Of a stretch of 64,000 nucleotides of DNA, positions 8,050 to 16,677 are shown in pieces. The notes beneath the pieces were generated by a model. It saw nothing but the letters and a program-made list of their open reading frames with translations. It was not told where the DNA came from and made no database searches. The stretch is taken from contig CBDCRZ010000100.1 of the NCBI GenBank assembly GCA_965221135.1, forward strand, positions 372,001 to 436,000, in the 5' to 3' direction. Within the stretch, counting starts at the first letter, position 1. Every line of letters starts with the position of its first letter. The position numbers and the translations under genes are program-made. Source of the DNA: Sansalvadorimonas sp965221135 (GTDB lineage: Bacteria > Pseudomonadota > Gammaproteobacteria > Pseudomonadales > Endozoicomonadaceae).

Positions 8050-8514
8050 ATGTCTGAAGTTGCTAAGAAGCCAATGGTCACCGACGTATTTGTTGCAGGT
8101 GCCCGCAAAGGTTGGAACATCGCAGTATCCAGCACTCTTCCTAATGTAATGATGGCTTTCGTCATCATCAAGGCTCTCTCCATCACTGGTGCTCTGGGTG
8201 TGATCGGTAAGGTCTTTGCTCCTGTTATGGCTCTTGTTGGCCTGCCGGGCGAGGCTGCTGCGGTACTGATGGGCGCAATGATGTCCATGGGCGGTGCGGT
8301 TGGTGTGGCTGTTGGCCTGTTCGATTCCGGCGCACTGGTGGGTAACCACCTCGCGATTCTGGCACCTGCCATTTACCTGATGGGTTCTCTGGTTCAGTAC
8401 GCTGGCCGTATCCTGGGTGTTGTTGGCACTGAGGGTGGCAAGATTCCGGTAATGTTCGGTATCTGTATCCTCAACGCTTTTGTCGCCATGTTCATTATGA
8501 ACATTCTGGTGTGA
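8050..8514 (+). CDS. yjiG: YjiG-like membrane protein, partner of YjiH
   Basis: 154 aa, the length of E. coli YjiG. It has four or so hydrophobic helices and the gate-domain signature V-F-A-P-V-M-A-L-V-G-L-P-G-E-A-A. A G-A-M-M-S-M-G-G-A-V-G-V-A-V-G helix follows. It starts 5 bases after the yjiH-like gene, so the two are co-transcribed and probably form one membrane complex. In E. coli the yjiH-yjiG pair adjoins iadA, an isoaspartyl dipeptidase. Here the downstream gene is an M20 peptidase, which keeps the peptidase linkage with a different enzyme. Confidence 0.75.
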   Translation: MSEVAKKPMVTDVFVAGARKGWNIAVSSTLPNVMMAFVIIKALSITGALGVIGKVFAPVMALVGLPGEAAAVLMGAMMSMGGAVGVAVGLFDSGALVGNHLAILAPAIYLMGSLVQYAGRILGVVGTEGGKIPVMFGICILNAFVAMFIMNILV

Positions 8515-8605
8515 GGCTGACGCCTTAAGTAATGGGGGCTGCGGTCCCCTGTTTATAGATCTCTTTTCTCGTATTCATTCCTGTTTTTACATTCATAGAG
8601 TCTTC

Positions 8606-9730
8606 ATGATGAATTTTTGCGTCGACACTTACCTGAACGAACTGCGTCCCCTTGTAAATGTGGATTGCGGTACCTTTACCGTCGAAGGTATTGAAGTTGT
8701 TGCGTCTGTTATGGCTGAAAAGTACAACGACCTCGGCTGGTCTGTAAAACGTCTTGATATGGGAAAGGCGGGTTGTGGGATTGAAGCGCGCAACAAGCCA
8801 GAAGCTGAACATATTGATGTCATGCTGGTGGGGCATATGGATACAGTATTCCCTGAAGGAACGGTTGCTGAACGTCCGCTGTCTTCTGATGGTGTGCGCG
8901 CTTATGGTCCGGGTGTATCGGATATGAAGTCGGGCCTTTTGAATATTGTTTATGCGCTGCGCGGTATGGATGCTGAGGTTCTCAACAAGCTCTCCATTGC
9001 TGTATGTATGAACCCGGATGAAGAAGTGGGTTCCGGTGACTCAGCTCAATGGTTAGCCGAAACCGCAAAAAAAGCGGGTGTTGTACTGGTTGCAGAGTCG
9101 GCCCGTGCCGATGGCTCCCTGGTAAAGGCTCGTAAGGGTATGGCCTGCTACGAGCTGCAATTCAAAGGTGTGGCTGCTCACGCTGGTAATGAGCCTGAGA
9201 AAGGCCGCAGTGCTATTTCTGAAATGGCTCACTGGATTACCGCTATTAACGAAATGACCAGCTTTGAAAGTGGCACCACCTTTAATGTTGGTGTTGTAAG
9301 CGGTGGCGCAGGCAGTAACGTGGTTGCCGAATCGGCTTCTGCCATTATCGATGTGCGTTTCTGGGATAATGATGAATACGCTGCAGCCGATGAAAAGCTG
9401 CGCATGATGCTAGAAAACACTTTTGATGCAGATGTGTCTGTAACGATGGATCGCAAAGCATACAAGCCATCCATGGTACCTTCCGAGAAAACTGAAGAGC
9501 TGATGGTGCTGGTGGAAGAGGCTGGTAGAAACGTAAATATCGACATCACCTGGCAGGCGGTCGGTGGTGGTTCTGATGCTAACCTGACAGCGGTGCTGGG
9601 TGTGCCTTCTCTTGATGGCCTCGGACCTATCGGTGGCGGCTTCCACAGTGATAAAGAGTTCCTTGAACTGAACTCTATTGAACCACGTATCAACTTGCTG
9701 AAAGAAGTATTGAAAAAGCTGGCTGAGTAA
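8606..9730 (+). CDS. M20 family metallopeptidase (carboxypeptidase G2-like)
   Basis: 374 aa, in the usual range for M20A/CPG2-type zinc peptidases. The metal-binding and catalytic motifs are visible: G-H-M-D-T-V-F-P near residue 75, G-P-G-V-S-D-M-K-S-G near 105, N-P-D-E-E-V-G-S near 135, a later A-E-S-A-R, and a C-terminal G-G-F-H-S-D-K-E. A lid/dimerisation domain lies between the two catalytic halves. It has no signal peptide, so it is probably cytoplasmic and likely removes a C-terminal amino acid such as glutamate from a small substrate. It lies 91 bases after yjiG and is followed by a terminator. Confidence 0.8.
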   Translation: MMNFCVDTYLNELRPLVNVDCGTFTVEGIEVVASVMAEKYNDLGWSVKRLDMGKAGCGIEARNKPEAEHIDVMLVGHMDTVFPEGTVAERPLSSDGVRAYGPGVSDMKSGLLNIVYALRGMDAEVLNKLSIAVCMNPDEEVGSGDSAQWLAETAKKAGVVLVAESARADGSLVKARKGMACYELQFKGVAAHAGNEPEKGRSAISEMAHWITAINEMTSFESGTTFNVGVVSGGAGSNVVAESASAIIDVRFWDNDEYAAADEKLRMMLENTFDADVSVTMDRKAYKPSMVPSEKTEELMVLVEEAGRNVNIDITWQAVGGGSDANLTAVLGVPSLDGLGPIGGGFHSDKEFLELNSIEPRINLLKEVLKKLAE

Positions 9731-9768
9731 TTATTTAAGGTGGCATTGTACGCCTGCTTTAAATCTGA

Positions 9769-9792
9769 AAAGCCCCTTTCGAGGGGCTTTTT
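9769..9792 (+). terminator. Rho-independent terminator after M20 peptidase
   Basis: AAAGCCCC, a six-base TTTCGA loop, then GGGGCTTT and further T residues. It sits between the converging M20 peptidase and HAD genes and could work in both directions. Confidence 0.8.
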
Positions 9793-9805
9793 GCCGGGTT
9801 CATTC

Positions 9806-10567
9806 TTACCCAGGAAACTGCAAAATCAACTCGGGCAATTCTCGAATGCTGTTGAGTGTATGGAAGCTGTTCTGAGTTTCCGCATCAAGCTCAACCGATT
9901 CATGAATCCAGGTGGTTTCGGCGGGGACGTGTACGCCAGTGCCGCCAATATTAACAACAGGCAGTACATCAGACTTTACTGAGTTCCCCACCATCCAGAA
10001 GTTTTTGGCCTGGATGTTGTGTTTGTTCAGCAGTTGTTGGTAGGTTTTGTCGTTTTTCTCGGAAACGATTTCAATGACTTCAAATCTGTCTGCCAGTCCT
10101 GAACGGGCAATCTTGCTTTCCTGATCGAACAGGTCGCCCTTGGTAATCAGCATAAGGCGTATGTCTTTTTCCTGTCCCAGCTTATCCAGTACTTCAGTAA
10201 CCCCCGGTATCAGCTCCACATGGTAAGTCATGATGGACTTACCAATATTGATAATCTTCTGGATGTCTGTGCCCGGCATGCGGCCGTTGGACAACTCTAT
10301 AGCACTCTCAATCATCGACAGGGTAAAGCCCTTGGCACCATAGCCAAAGATATGCAGGTTCTTCACCTCCTGCTGGTAGAGGCTTTCAAGCAGCTCGTCG
10401 CCCTGGTTCTCAGTAGTGGTATTGCTTGAAGAGTAATAGGGCTGAATGAGCTTGATCATCTCCAGTTCAGCATTGCGGAAGTAGCCTTCGTTGGGCCAGA
10501 GGGTGTCGTCGGCATCAAAGGCAATCACGGTGTGGGCATTGGCTGTCATGGGGATAAGTACAGACAT
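9806..10567 (-). CDS. HAD-superfamily hydrolase
   Basis: 253 aa from the ATG at 10567 (MSVLIPMT). The longer frame from 10591 is less likely because GGGAG lies between the two. HAD motif I is A-F-D-A-D-D-T-L-W with both catalytic aspartates near residue 20. Motif II is L-I-T-K-G-D, motif III includes the lysine in E-K-N-D-K-T-Y, and motif IV is M-V-G-N-S-V-K-S-D. A helical cap lies between motifs I and II. It is probably a soluble phosphatase or dehalogenase-type enzyme of unknown substrate. A decayed copy of its 5' end occurs at 12261-12418. Confidence 0.75.
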   Translation of the reverse strand: MSVLIPMTANAHTVIAFDADDTLWPNEGYFRNAELEMIKLIQPYYSSSNTTTENQGDELLESLYQQEVKNLHIFGYGAKGFTLSMIESAIELSNGRMPGTDIQKIINIGKSIMTYHVELIPGVTEVLDKLGQEKDIRLMLITKGDLFDQESKIARSGLADRFEVIEIVSEKNDKTYQQLLNKHNIQAKNFWMVGNSVKSDVLPVVNIGGTGVHVPAETTWIHESVELDAETQNSFHTLNSIRELPELILQFPG

Positions 10568-10683
10568 TCGGGGAAACTCCCAGTATACCATCGTATTAGA
10601 ATTCCCTGATCATGTAGTGTTAGCTCCATGGGGCTACTGGAACAGGATGAAGGCAAAGAGGCAGAATCTGTCACAGAGGGTTC

Positions 10684-12168
10684 TCAGTGCCTGCTTTTCG
10701 GGAGTTTTTCATACTGTTTGAAAGCTGTTGCACATTTTAGTTTTTCATCTGGGGTGTAGTGGAATGCTTGCATTGTAATGTACAGATGTAACAAAACATC
10801 GATCGGGATATCATTGCCCTGGCGTTGAAGGGCATTCGATAATTCTGCATGCAATGTCGGTGTTCTGTTAATAATGCTATCAACAAAATATTGGCCGTCT
10901 GGCTCTGTAAATTCACAACCATATTTATTTGTCAGATCCTCAAAAAAATCTTCAAGGTTTTTTCTATTTTCCTCTTTAGATAAGCCTTCAGCTGCTATGT
11001 CACAGAGAAGAGTACGATATTGTTTATTGTCTCTTATAAATAAAGTAGAAAGATGCATAGTGACAATGGATATAAAAATCTTTATATCTTCTATATCAGG
11101 ATTAGATGATTTGGTATTTGAAAAGCTCCAGTAGCAACGGAAAAAAGTAGTGTGATCCTGAAGGTATGCCAACAGGAAATCAGTTTTAGTGCGTTCGCTC
11201 ATGCTGCTATAAAGTAAATCAAGACATGCATGAACGCCTTGCATTTTTGCATTATCAATGCCCAGAGATTGACACCACTCCAAAGTGCCGAGTTGTAAAT
11301 CATTGCATGAAACCATGAGTTTAAGTATATCGCCGCTTTGGCATGCGTGCAGCATTCTGTCGAGGGCAAGGCTGGTATCACTTAATCGTGGAAGCCCCAT
11401 GAGTCGAATAGCTAAAGTGTAATCAGGGCTATAAATATCACTAATACCCATGGAATGAAGGAATTTATTTATCTCTTTCAGGTCGCTTTTAATAGAGGGG
11501 TTTTCCTTGTCTTGCATCCACAGAGCCATCGAGACAACACCCTTGATCATAGGGATAACCTGCTCCTGATTTTCCTTTTGTATAAATGCTATCAGATCTT
11601 TTACAGTAACTGGTTTGCTGACGTCAGCTATTTTATTGACGCCCGAATACTGTGAAAGCAATGCGCCAGATGTGCTCAGAAATCCCTGCAAAGCGTCGCC
11701 ATCAATAACGGGTACAGGCAGGCTGCCCAGGTCACAAAAAGATTCACACAGAAAGCTTGTTACTTCGCGCACTGTGCAACTGGCAACAGCTGGAACTTCC
11801 TTGATAAGTCTGATTTTATCTTCTTGAGGAATAAGTTTGAGCCTTATGGCCTGCTCACAACGTAGAGCAACATAATCTTTAAATCTTTTTTGAAACCGTA
11901 CAGTCTCATCATGGTGTTTCCAACTCGTAAATAAATGCTTGTCACCATTGTACTTTTTGCATGTAAGGTCATTCCAGTCGACATGCTGTTGGAGCTGCGC
12001 CCCTGTTTTCTTTAAAGGCTGATTATCAGGCAGGCAGATATATGCATCTTCAGAGTTCGTGTCACTCTGTAATCGACTGGCCAGCCATTGCCATTTGGGC
12101 ATCGAAGGGTTATCTAACATACTTGTTCGTCTCACGCGGGTAATAAGTGAAAATCGTGTTCTTTTCAC
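10684..12168 (-). CDS. Unknown 494-aa protein, mostly alpha-helical
   Basis: The frame gives 494 aa. A more likely start is MLDNPSMPK at 12120, since the first 16 residues are basic and have no ribosome binding site; neither start is well supported. The protein has no signal peptide, few glycines and many predicted helices, with scattered cysteines. I recognise no domain or catalytic motif. It lies between the HAD gene and a decayed copy of the HAD 5' end, so it looks like an accessory gene placed within a duplication. A host-directed effector is possible from the setting but is not supported by any motif. Confidence 0.5.
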   Translation of the reverse strand: MKRTRFSLITRVRRTSMLDNPSMPKWQWLASRLQSDTNSEDAYICLPDNQPLKKTGAQLQQHVDWNDLTCKKYNGDKHLFTSWKHHDETVRFQKRFKDYVALRCEQAIRLKLIPQEDKIRLIKEVPAVASCTVREVTSFLCESFCDLGSLPVPVIDGDALQGFLSTSGALLSQYSGVNKIADVSKPVTVKDLIAFIQKENQEQVIPMIKGVVSMALWMQDKENPSIKSDLKEINKFLHSMGISDIYSPDYTLAIRLMGLPRLSDTSLALDRMLHACQSGDILKLMVSCNDLQLGTLEWCQSLGIDNAKMQGVHACLDLLYSSMSERTKTDFLLAYLQDHTTFFRCYWSFSNTKSSNPDIEDIKIFISIVTMHLSTLFIRDNKQYRTLLCDIAAEGLSKEENRKNLEDFFEDLTNKYGCEFTEPDGQYFVDSIINRTPTLHAELSNALQRQGNDIPIDVLLHLYITMQAFHYTPDEKLKCATAFKQYEKLPKSRH

Positions 12169-12260
12169 ATTAGGTGAGCAAAACAGGAAAAGTTCCCAAA
12201 TGTTAATATGCCTGTCAGTTCTGTCAGCTGTCAGGCGCTACGCATCTTGCGATGCCTGTC

Positions 12261-12418
12261 GAATAGTAAGGCTGGGTAAGCTTGATCATCTTCTTTTGGC
12301 AGTACGGAAATAGCCATCATTGGGGAGTGAACCAGGGGTTGAGGGTGTTGTCGGCATCAAAGGCAATGGTAATAAGGCGTTTAATGGTGCCCAATGCGCT
12401 TTATCGTGTTGTCATGGG
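12261..12418 (-). pseudogene. Decayed duplicate of the HAD hydrolase 5' end
   Basis: This stretch lines up with 10430-10552. Shared strings include AGCTTGATCATCT and GTCGGCATCAAAGGCAAT, and the order of the blocks is the same. Translated on the minus strand it gives I-A-F-D-A-D-N-T-L, the HAD motif I with one aspartate changed to Asn, followed soon by an in-frame stop. The rest of the gene is missing. Together with the intact gene at 9806-10567 it brackets the 494-aa unknown gene. Confidence 0.7.
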
Positions 12419-12991
12419 TTAATTAATAGTTCGAGCCATGTTTTTGAGTATTATATGATTGCCGTCACCTGGTTTGTATGATACAGCACGGATCCGGAAA
12501 GATTTTCGTGTTGCAGAAGGGAGGGAGGTAGATTGTTCTGGGTCTATATGGTCTTGCGGTGGAAATGGAAGGGTATTGGATGATTCTTCTGGTGCCGAGG
12601 TGGCAGCGGAAGGGTTGCTTTCTAGTTCGTAGGTATTAGTGTGTCTGTTGTCGCTGTCAGGTTGAATACCGTGCACGGCTCGTCTTACAAGAGAGGCCTC
12701 ACGAAGAGCCCAGCCAGGATGCGAGACCTTGGTTTCACCCCGTCCACGATAATAACGGTACAGTTTAGTGGCTTGCATAATAGCTCGAGCCGGATAATTG
12801 AGCAGGCCGGGTCTCTTGTTTTTGATCGCGGAATACACGCCATCAGCTGCAGATCCAACTGCATATGCAGCGCTTGCTAACAGACTCAGGCTGCCGGCTA
12901 CACTCCCTGCGATCAGGCCTGGATCTGACGTTAGGTGTGTTTCATTAACGAAGGGAATCCCCTCGGGTGATTCGGTTGATTCGGTTTCCGG
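12419..12991 (-). pseudogene. Out-of-frame C-terminal part of the large secreted repeat protein
   Basis: This frame is open without a stop from inside the 9-base repeat tract down to 12419. It reads E-S-T-E-S-P-E-G-I-P-F-V-N-E-T-H, then a small-residue hydrophobic helix (L-I-A-G-S-V-A-G-S-L-S-L-L-A-S-A-A-Y-A-V) and a basic region with Y-R-Y-Y-R-G-R-G. A Ser/Pro-rich tail follows. It has no good start of its own; the first possible one is GTG at 12838. It reads as the natural continuation of the upstream 1103-aa frame, offset by one base. It is therefore either a frameshifted end or a sequencing error. Confidence 0.6.
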
Positions 12992-15900
12992 TTGATCCGG
13001 TTGATCCGGTTGATCCGGTTGATCCGGTTGATCCGGTTGATTCGGTTGGTTGGGTTAAATCGGATGGCTGTGTGGTAATAGACATACGATGCTGCTTGAG
13101 TCTGTTAATGCTGTCGATGATGTCTTCTTCAGTGACTCCTTTAAATGCGGTGAGTTCTTCCTGTTCTGAGCCTGTCAGGTTGCACTGTTTATCGCTGGAA
13201 ATAAATGGGGTTAGCCCTTCCCAGGTGTATTGTTCACCGTTATATGTCACAGGTTGCTCATCTTGCAGATGCAGGCCTGCATTGCTGTAGCTGGCGGCCA
13301 TTTCAGCATACAGCGCACTCACGTTATGTACACCCAGAGGAGCCTCTATCAAGGGGAGGCTGACTACAGACGTGCTGCAATCCTCGGGGCCAACTTCGTT
13401 GCTGTGTGGTGAGGCGTTATCGAAAGTCTGAATAAATGTGGGTTGGTCAATTTCGCGGTATGTTGAGTTGTCGTTAGTGCAGCCATGTTGATAATAGAAT
13501 TCCAGTGTTTCGGGGAATTCCTCAATCAATCTGGTCAGTGAGGCATAGTGAGTACCGTTGTAGACCAATGATCCCGGCGCTAATTCAACGGGCTTGCCTG
13601 ACGCAAAAGCTTCGTTGAGATCCTCCAGAGTGATGACTGTGCCCTGTTGCTTGGGAGTAATCGGGCTGGCGCAGGACTGGGGTGCAGGGTATTGCTCATG
13701 GGTCTCATTAAAAGTCAGTTGCAGGTCATCAATAGTCAGGAATTCGCTATTGGGGTGGCCGGCTTCCTGACCCTGACAAAGAGTTGTATTGGTGAACCTG
13801 TCCAGGAGTGCCTGTCTGTAGTACTCCCAGTTGACGAACCTGTCCTGACCGTCGGTAATCACAACGTTATCATCGGCCTTTAAAGCTTGGTTTTTAACAT
13901 TCCGGGTTACGTCTTCCAACTGAACGGGCTGCTGGGGAGCATCCGTCAGGTTACGAGCATTGGCGGTGGTACAGTTGAGGCCAGGATAAGCCGTGGCCGC
14001 AGCATTATAGGCTGCTGTCATTTCATCCCGGCTTACATATTCGCAATTGAAATAGTCATTCAGGTCGCCACTACGACAGCGGGCCTCGGGAAAACGTGTT
14101 TTGAGTTCATTAACAAAATCTCCCCAGCGGCAGTACTTGCCACTAGCATCCGTGATTACGATGTTGACGTTGTGATTGTCATCGACCACAAAGGCTTTCT
14201 GTTGTTGTTGTGCAGGGATGTTTGCTAGATGCATGGGGGTATACGGGTTGTTTTGGGTCGGGTTGAAGCTGTTGCCTGAAGGGCAGTCGTCACTCACGAG
14301 GCCTGCATTCAGCAGTACTAGGTTACGCGTGGAGCTTGATAAAAATTCCAAATTGACCTTGCCAGATTCTTCTCCATAGCAGGGGGCTGATAAGGATTCC
14401 TTCATGTACTCCACCATGGTGTCGAAGCGAACATAAAAGGTTTGTTCATCATCATCATCGTTGTAGTAAATAAGTGGATTAGGGATAGGGTCATCGCTGC
14501 GCATGGCCATGTTTGCTTTTGCATCGCTATTGAATGTGGGGATTAATGCACCATTAAACGGGCCGTTGTTGGTAATGGAAACATTGAAGGCTCCGGATGT
14601 TTTGCAGTTGAACGCATCTTTAGGGGGAGGTTCGCATTTGAACTGGGCGGTGTTATTGGACGGGGTGATGCCGATGTAATCCCCGGGGCTATCCTCTGGA
14701 ATCTGCTTTCCAATACCGCCTCCCTGGCAGTTAACAGTGCGGGGATCATATTCACGCCAGTACTCGAATCGATTTATGGTGGGGTGTGGTATTAATCGAT
14801 GTCGGTAAATATTAACAGTAGGGTCGCAATGCAGGCTGGCAGTTGTCACCCTGACCGGCAGGGTGCTAAATTTTGCGGTTCCTCCATAGAGCAGAACATT
14901 ATGGGTGTGGAGAGGCTCAACGTAGGGCACAAAGAACACCCTGTCGTCGGATATGCCCATGGGGCCACATTCTACCTCTGCCCGTTTACTTCGTGATAGT
15001 ACCGGCCGGGATGTTGGGAAAAGTGGAGCCTGGTTTGGAGGCTGCCACCCACTGCGGCTTAATATAGTGGACGGGTCAAATGACACATTAGCCACTTGTT
15101 CACCTTCTCCGGAATCTCCAGCGGTAAAGGATACGTAGTGTTGTCCTGTGTGTTGTGGGGTGATGGTGTATTTAATCTGGGTCTGACCGCTGGGGTTGAT
15201 GGTTTTTAGAGCATGCATAGCACAGCCTGGGCTCGCTACTTCGCAGATCGAATCATGGCAGTCTGTGGTGTCAATTTGGCATAGTGGAACTGGGGTATGG
15301 TCAGCTTCAGGGTGTGCGGTACTTAATGTTATCAGTCCTGAACAGTGTCCTTGAGGGCAGTTGGTGAGAGTGATGTCACCCCCTACACTGTTGCCCGAAA
15401 CTTGTCGGGGTGAGCTCATGTGAGGCAAGGCAGGGGTGGTAACGGCGTCAGCAACCTTGATCCCTGCGCTTACGAGCAATGTTCCCAAAGCGAGTTTCGC
15501 CAGTGCCGGGCCATAGGATGATGATGTTTTTAAATTCTTTATTTCCCGCCGATCAAGGCGATCCTGGCGGAGTTCATGAAGGGTGGCGTGACTAAGGTCC
15601 GTTAGCGTGAGCTGGGTGTTTTTGAGTTCAGGGGTAAACCCCTCAGGCGAGGTGCTCAACAGTTCGTTTAGAGCGAGTTGTTCGTTGGTTTTTATGCCAA
15701 ACCCTCTCGCCATTGCACTTAGTATTGGGAGGGAGTGAAGGTGTTCGAGGGTGGATTGTGCCCGTTTTGATTGATCAGAAGTGTAAGTTGAGGCTGGGGC
15801 TCCTAACCCCTTAAGAAGCTGGCGGGCTTTCTTGTTCCCTTTTTGTGCATGGGTTTCCAAATGGGTAAATGCCTGCCCAATGGTTATACCTGAATCTCTA

Positions 15901-16256
15901 TGCAGTTTGTCTGCATTGAGGAAGTGTTCAAGGAAGTTGGCAATAGCCTCGCGGTGTTCTTCCTGGGTATAAGCACGATTGTTCAGTTGCCTGCGGGTCA
16001 CCGTGCGCTCGGTGTCGTAAGTCGATGTGGTCTGGTGTTTCAGGGTGGCCATGGGTGTGGCCTTATCCAGGATGAGCTGTTCGTAAAGTTGAGTCGGAGG
16101 CAGTACTGCTTGCCCTGAACCTGCATTTATTGTTTCAGCGATAAGCAGGCAGAAGAGAGCAAAAATCAGGCGGCCTGATTTTAGAAAGAGGGTGAATACC
16201 TGACCGATGGGCTTGTTTATTCTTGTCTTTCGATTGTTTGATGCAATATAAAACAC
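12945..16256 (-). CDS. Large secreted repeat protein, probably frameshifted near its C-terminus
   Basis: 1103 aa. An uncleaved or late-cleaved signal (residues 30-45, L-I-F-A-L-F-C-L-L-I-A) is followed by a helical region. A second hydrophobic stretch lies near 252-270, then a cysteine-containing beta-rich part. An R-S-K-R-A site is at about residue 422. Residues from about 690 to 1050 hold four related modules of 75-90 residues, each with a V-I-T-D or Y-N-G-x-x-Y strand, an aromatic-rich helix and a closing Cys. The C-terminus is a Ser-Thr-Gly tract coded by a 9-base repeat, then 14 out-of-character residues. The likely true end is in the other frame (12419-12991). Function unknown; a surface or secreted host-interaction protein is inferred. 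Confidence 0.6.
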   Translation of the reverse strand: MFYIASNNRKTRINKPIGQVFTLFLKSGRLIFALFCLLIAETINAGSGQAVLPPTQLYEQLILDKATPMATLKHQTTSTYDTERTVTRRQLNNRAYTQEEHREAIANFLEHFLNADKLHRDSGITIGQAFTHLETHAQKGNKKARQLLKGLGAPASTYTSDQSKRAQSTLEHLHSLPILSAMARGFGIKTNEQLALNELLSTSPEGFTPELKNTQLTLTDLSHATLHELRQDRLDRREIKNLKTSSSYGPALAKLALGTLLVSAGIKVADAVTTPALPHMSSPRQVSGNSVGGDITLTNCPQGHCSGLITLSTAHPEADHTPVPLCQIDTTDCHDSICEVASPGCAMHALKTINPSGQTQIKYTITPQHTGQHYVSFTAGDSGEGEQVANVSFDPSTILSRSGWQPPNQAPLFPTSRPVLSRSKRAEVECGPMGISDDRVFFVPYVEPLHTHNVLLYGGTAKFSTLPVRVTTASLHCDPTVNIYRHRLIPHPTINRFEYWREYDPRTVNCQGGGIGKQIPEDSPGDYIGITPSNNTAQFKCEPPPKDAFNCKTSGAFNVSITNNGPFNGALIPTFNSDAKANMAMRSDDPIPNPLIYYNDDDDEQTFYVRFDTMVEYMKESLSAPCYGEESGKVNLEFLSSSTRNLVLLNAGLVSDDCPSGNSFNPTQNNPYTPMHLANIPAQQQQKAFVVDDNHNVNIVITDASGKYCRWGDFVNELKTRFPEARCRSGDLNDYFNCEYVSRDEMTAAYNAAATAYPGLNCTTANARNLTDAPQQPVQLEDVTRNVKNQALKADDNVVITDGQDRFVNWEYYRQALLDRFTNTTLCQGQEAGHPNSEFLTIDDLQLTFNETHEQYPAPQSCASPITPKQQGTVITLEDLNEAFASGKPVELAPGSLVYNGTHYASLTRLIEEFPETLEFYYQHGCTNDNSTYREIDQPTFIQTFDNASPHSNEVGPEDCSTSVVSLPLIEAPLGVHNVSALYAEMAASYSNAGLHLQDEQPVTYNGEQYTWEGLTPFISSDKQCNLTGSEQEELTAFKGVTEEDIIDSINRLKQHRMSITTQPSDLTQPTESTGSTGSTGSTGSTGSTGNRINRITRGDSLR
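12985..13050. repeat. 9-base tandem repeat coding Ser-Thr-Gly
   Basis: On the plus strand the unit is GTTGATCCG, present in about five near-perfect copies with diverged GTTGATTCG copies at the flanks. The unit is a multiple of three, so copy-number change would lengthen or shorten the Ser-Thr-Gly tract without changing the frame. The apparent one-base shift between the two coding frames falls at the proximal edge of this tract. Confidence 0.8.
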
Positions 16257-16677
16257 AATTCAATACCCCCTTAATATCGTCGTATGTCCCACTTACATGG
16301 TTACGCGTCCCGGCTCCTCTCCTCTTCCTCTCCTCTTCCTCTCCTCTTCCTCTCCTCTGGGGGCGAAAGTCTAGTTGCTCGCCAGGGTGTTGATATATTC
16401 GTTCACTATTTGTTTACGGTTATTTATAGCTCTCATACAGAAGGCAGTTGCAGAATAATTTATGTTATCACTGCCTTATATGTCGTAGGGTGCTACAGGT
16501 GGTTTTGGTGTTTTATGAGATATGCAGGCTGCGAAACAGATATTTCTTCAGTATTTTTTTTGAAAAACACTTGGCACCCAGAAATTACTGGGTAATCTGT
16601 ATACATCGGAGCAGGAGGCTCCGGTGTGCGCATAGATGCATTAAGCGACAACAACATACTAATAACGAGAAGTCATA
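16257..16677. other. Intergenic region between divergent genes, with a pyrimidine repeat
   Basis: No gene is supported here. It holds the start regions of the minus-strand secreted repeat protein and the plus-strand sapC-like gene. At 16314-16359 there is a pure pyrimidine tract made of three copies of the 11-base unit CCTCTTCCTCT with partial copies on both sides. A short hairpin (GGAGC and GCTCC arms, about 16606-16621) lies in the sapC leader. Confidence 0.6.
16314..16359. repeat. 11-base polypyrimidine tandem repeat
   Basis: Three perfect copies of CCTCTTCCTCT (16321-16353) are flanked by partial copies. It lies about 60-100 bases upstream of the minus-strand start at 16256, where slippage could alter promoter spacing. 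Confidence 0.75.

Noticed and set aside
12985..13050. CRISPR-like array
   Set aside because: The 9-base units are directly adjacent with no spacers and encode Ser-Thr-Gly. The ssb repeats were rejected for the same reason.
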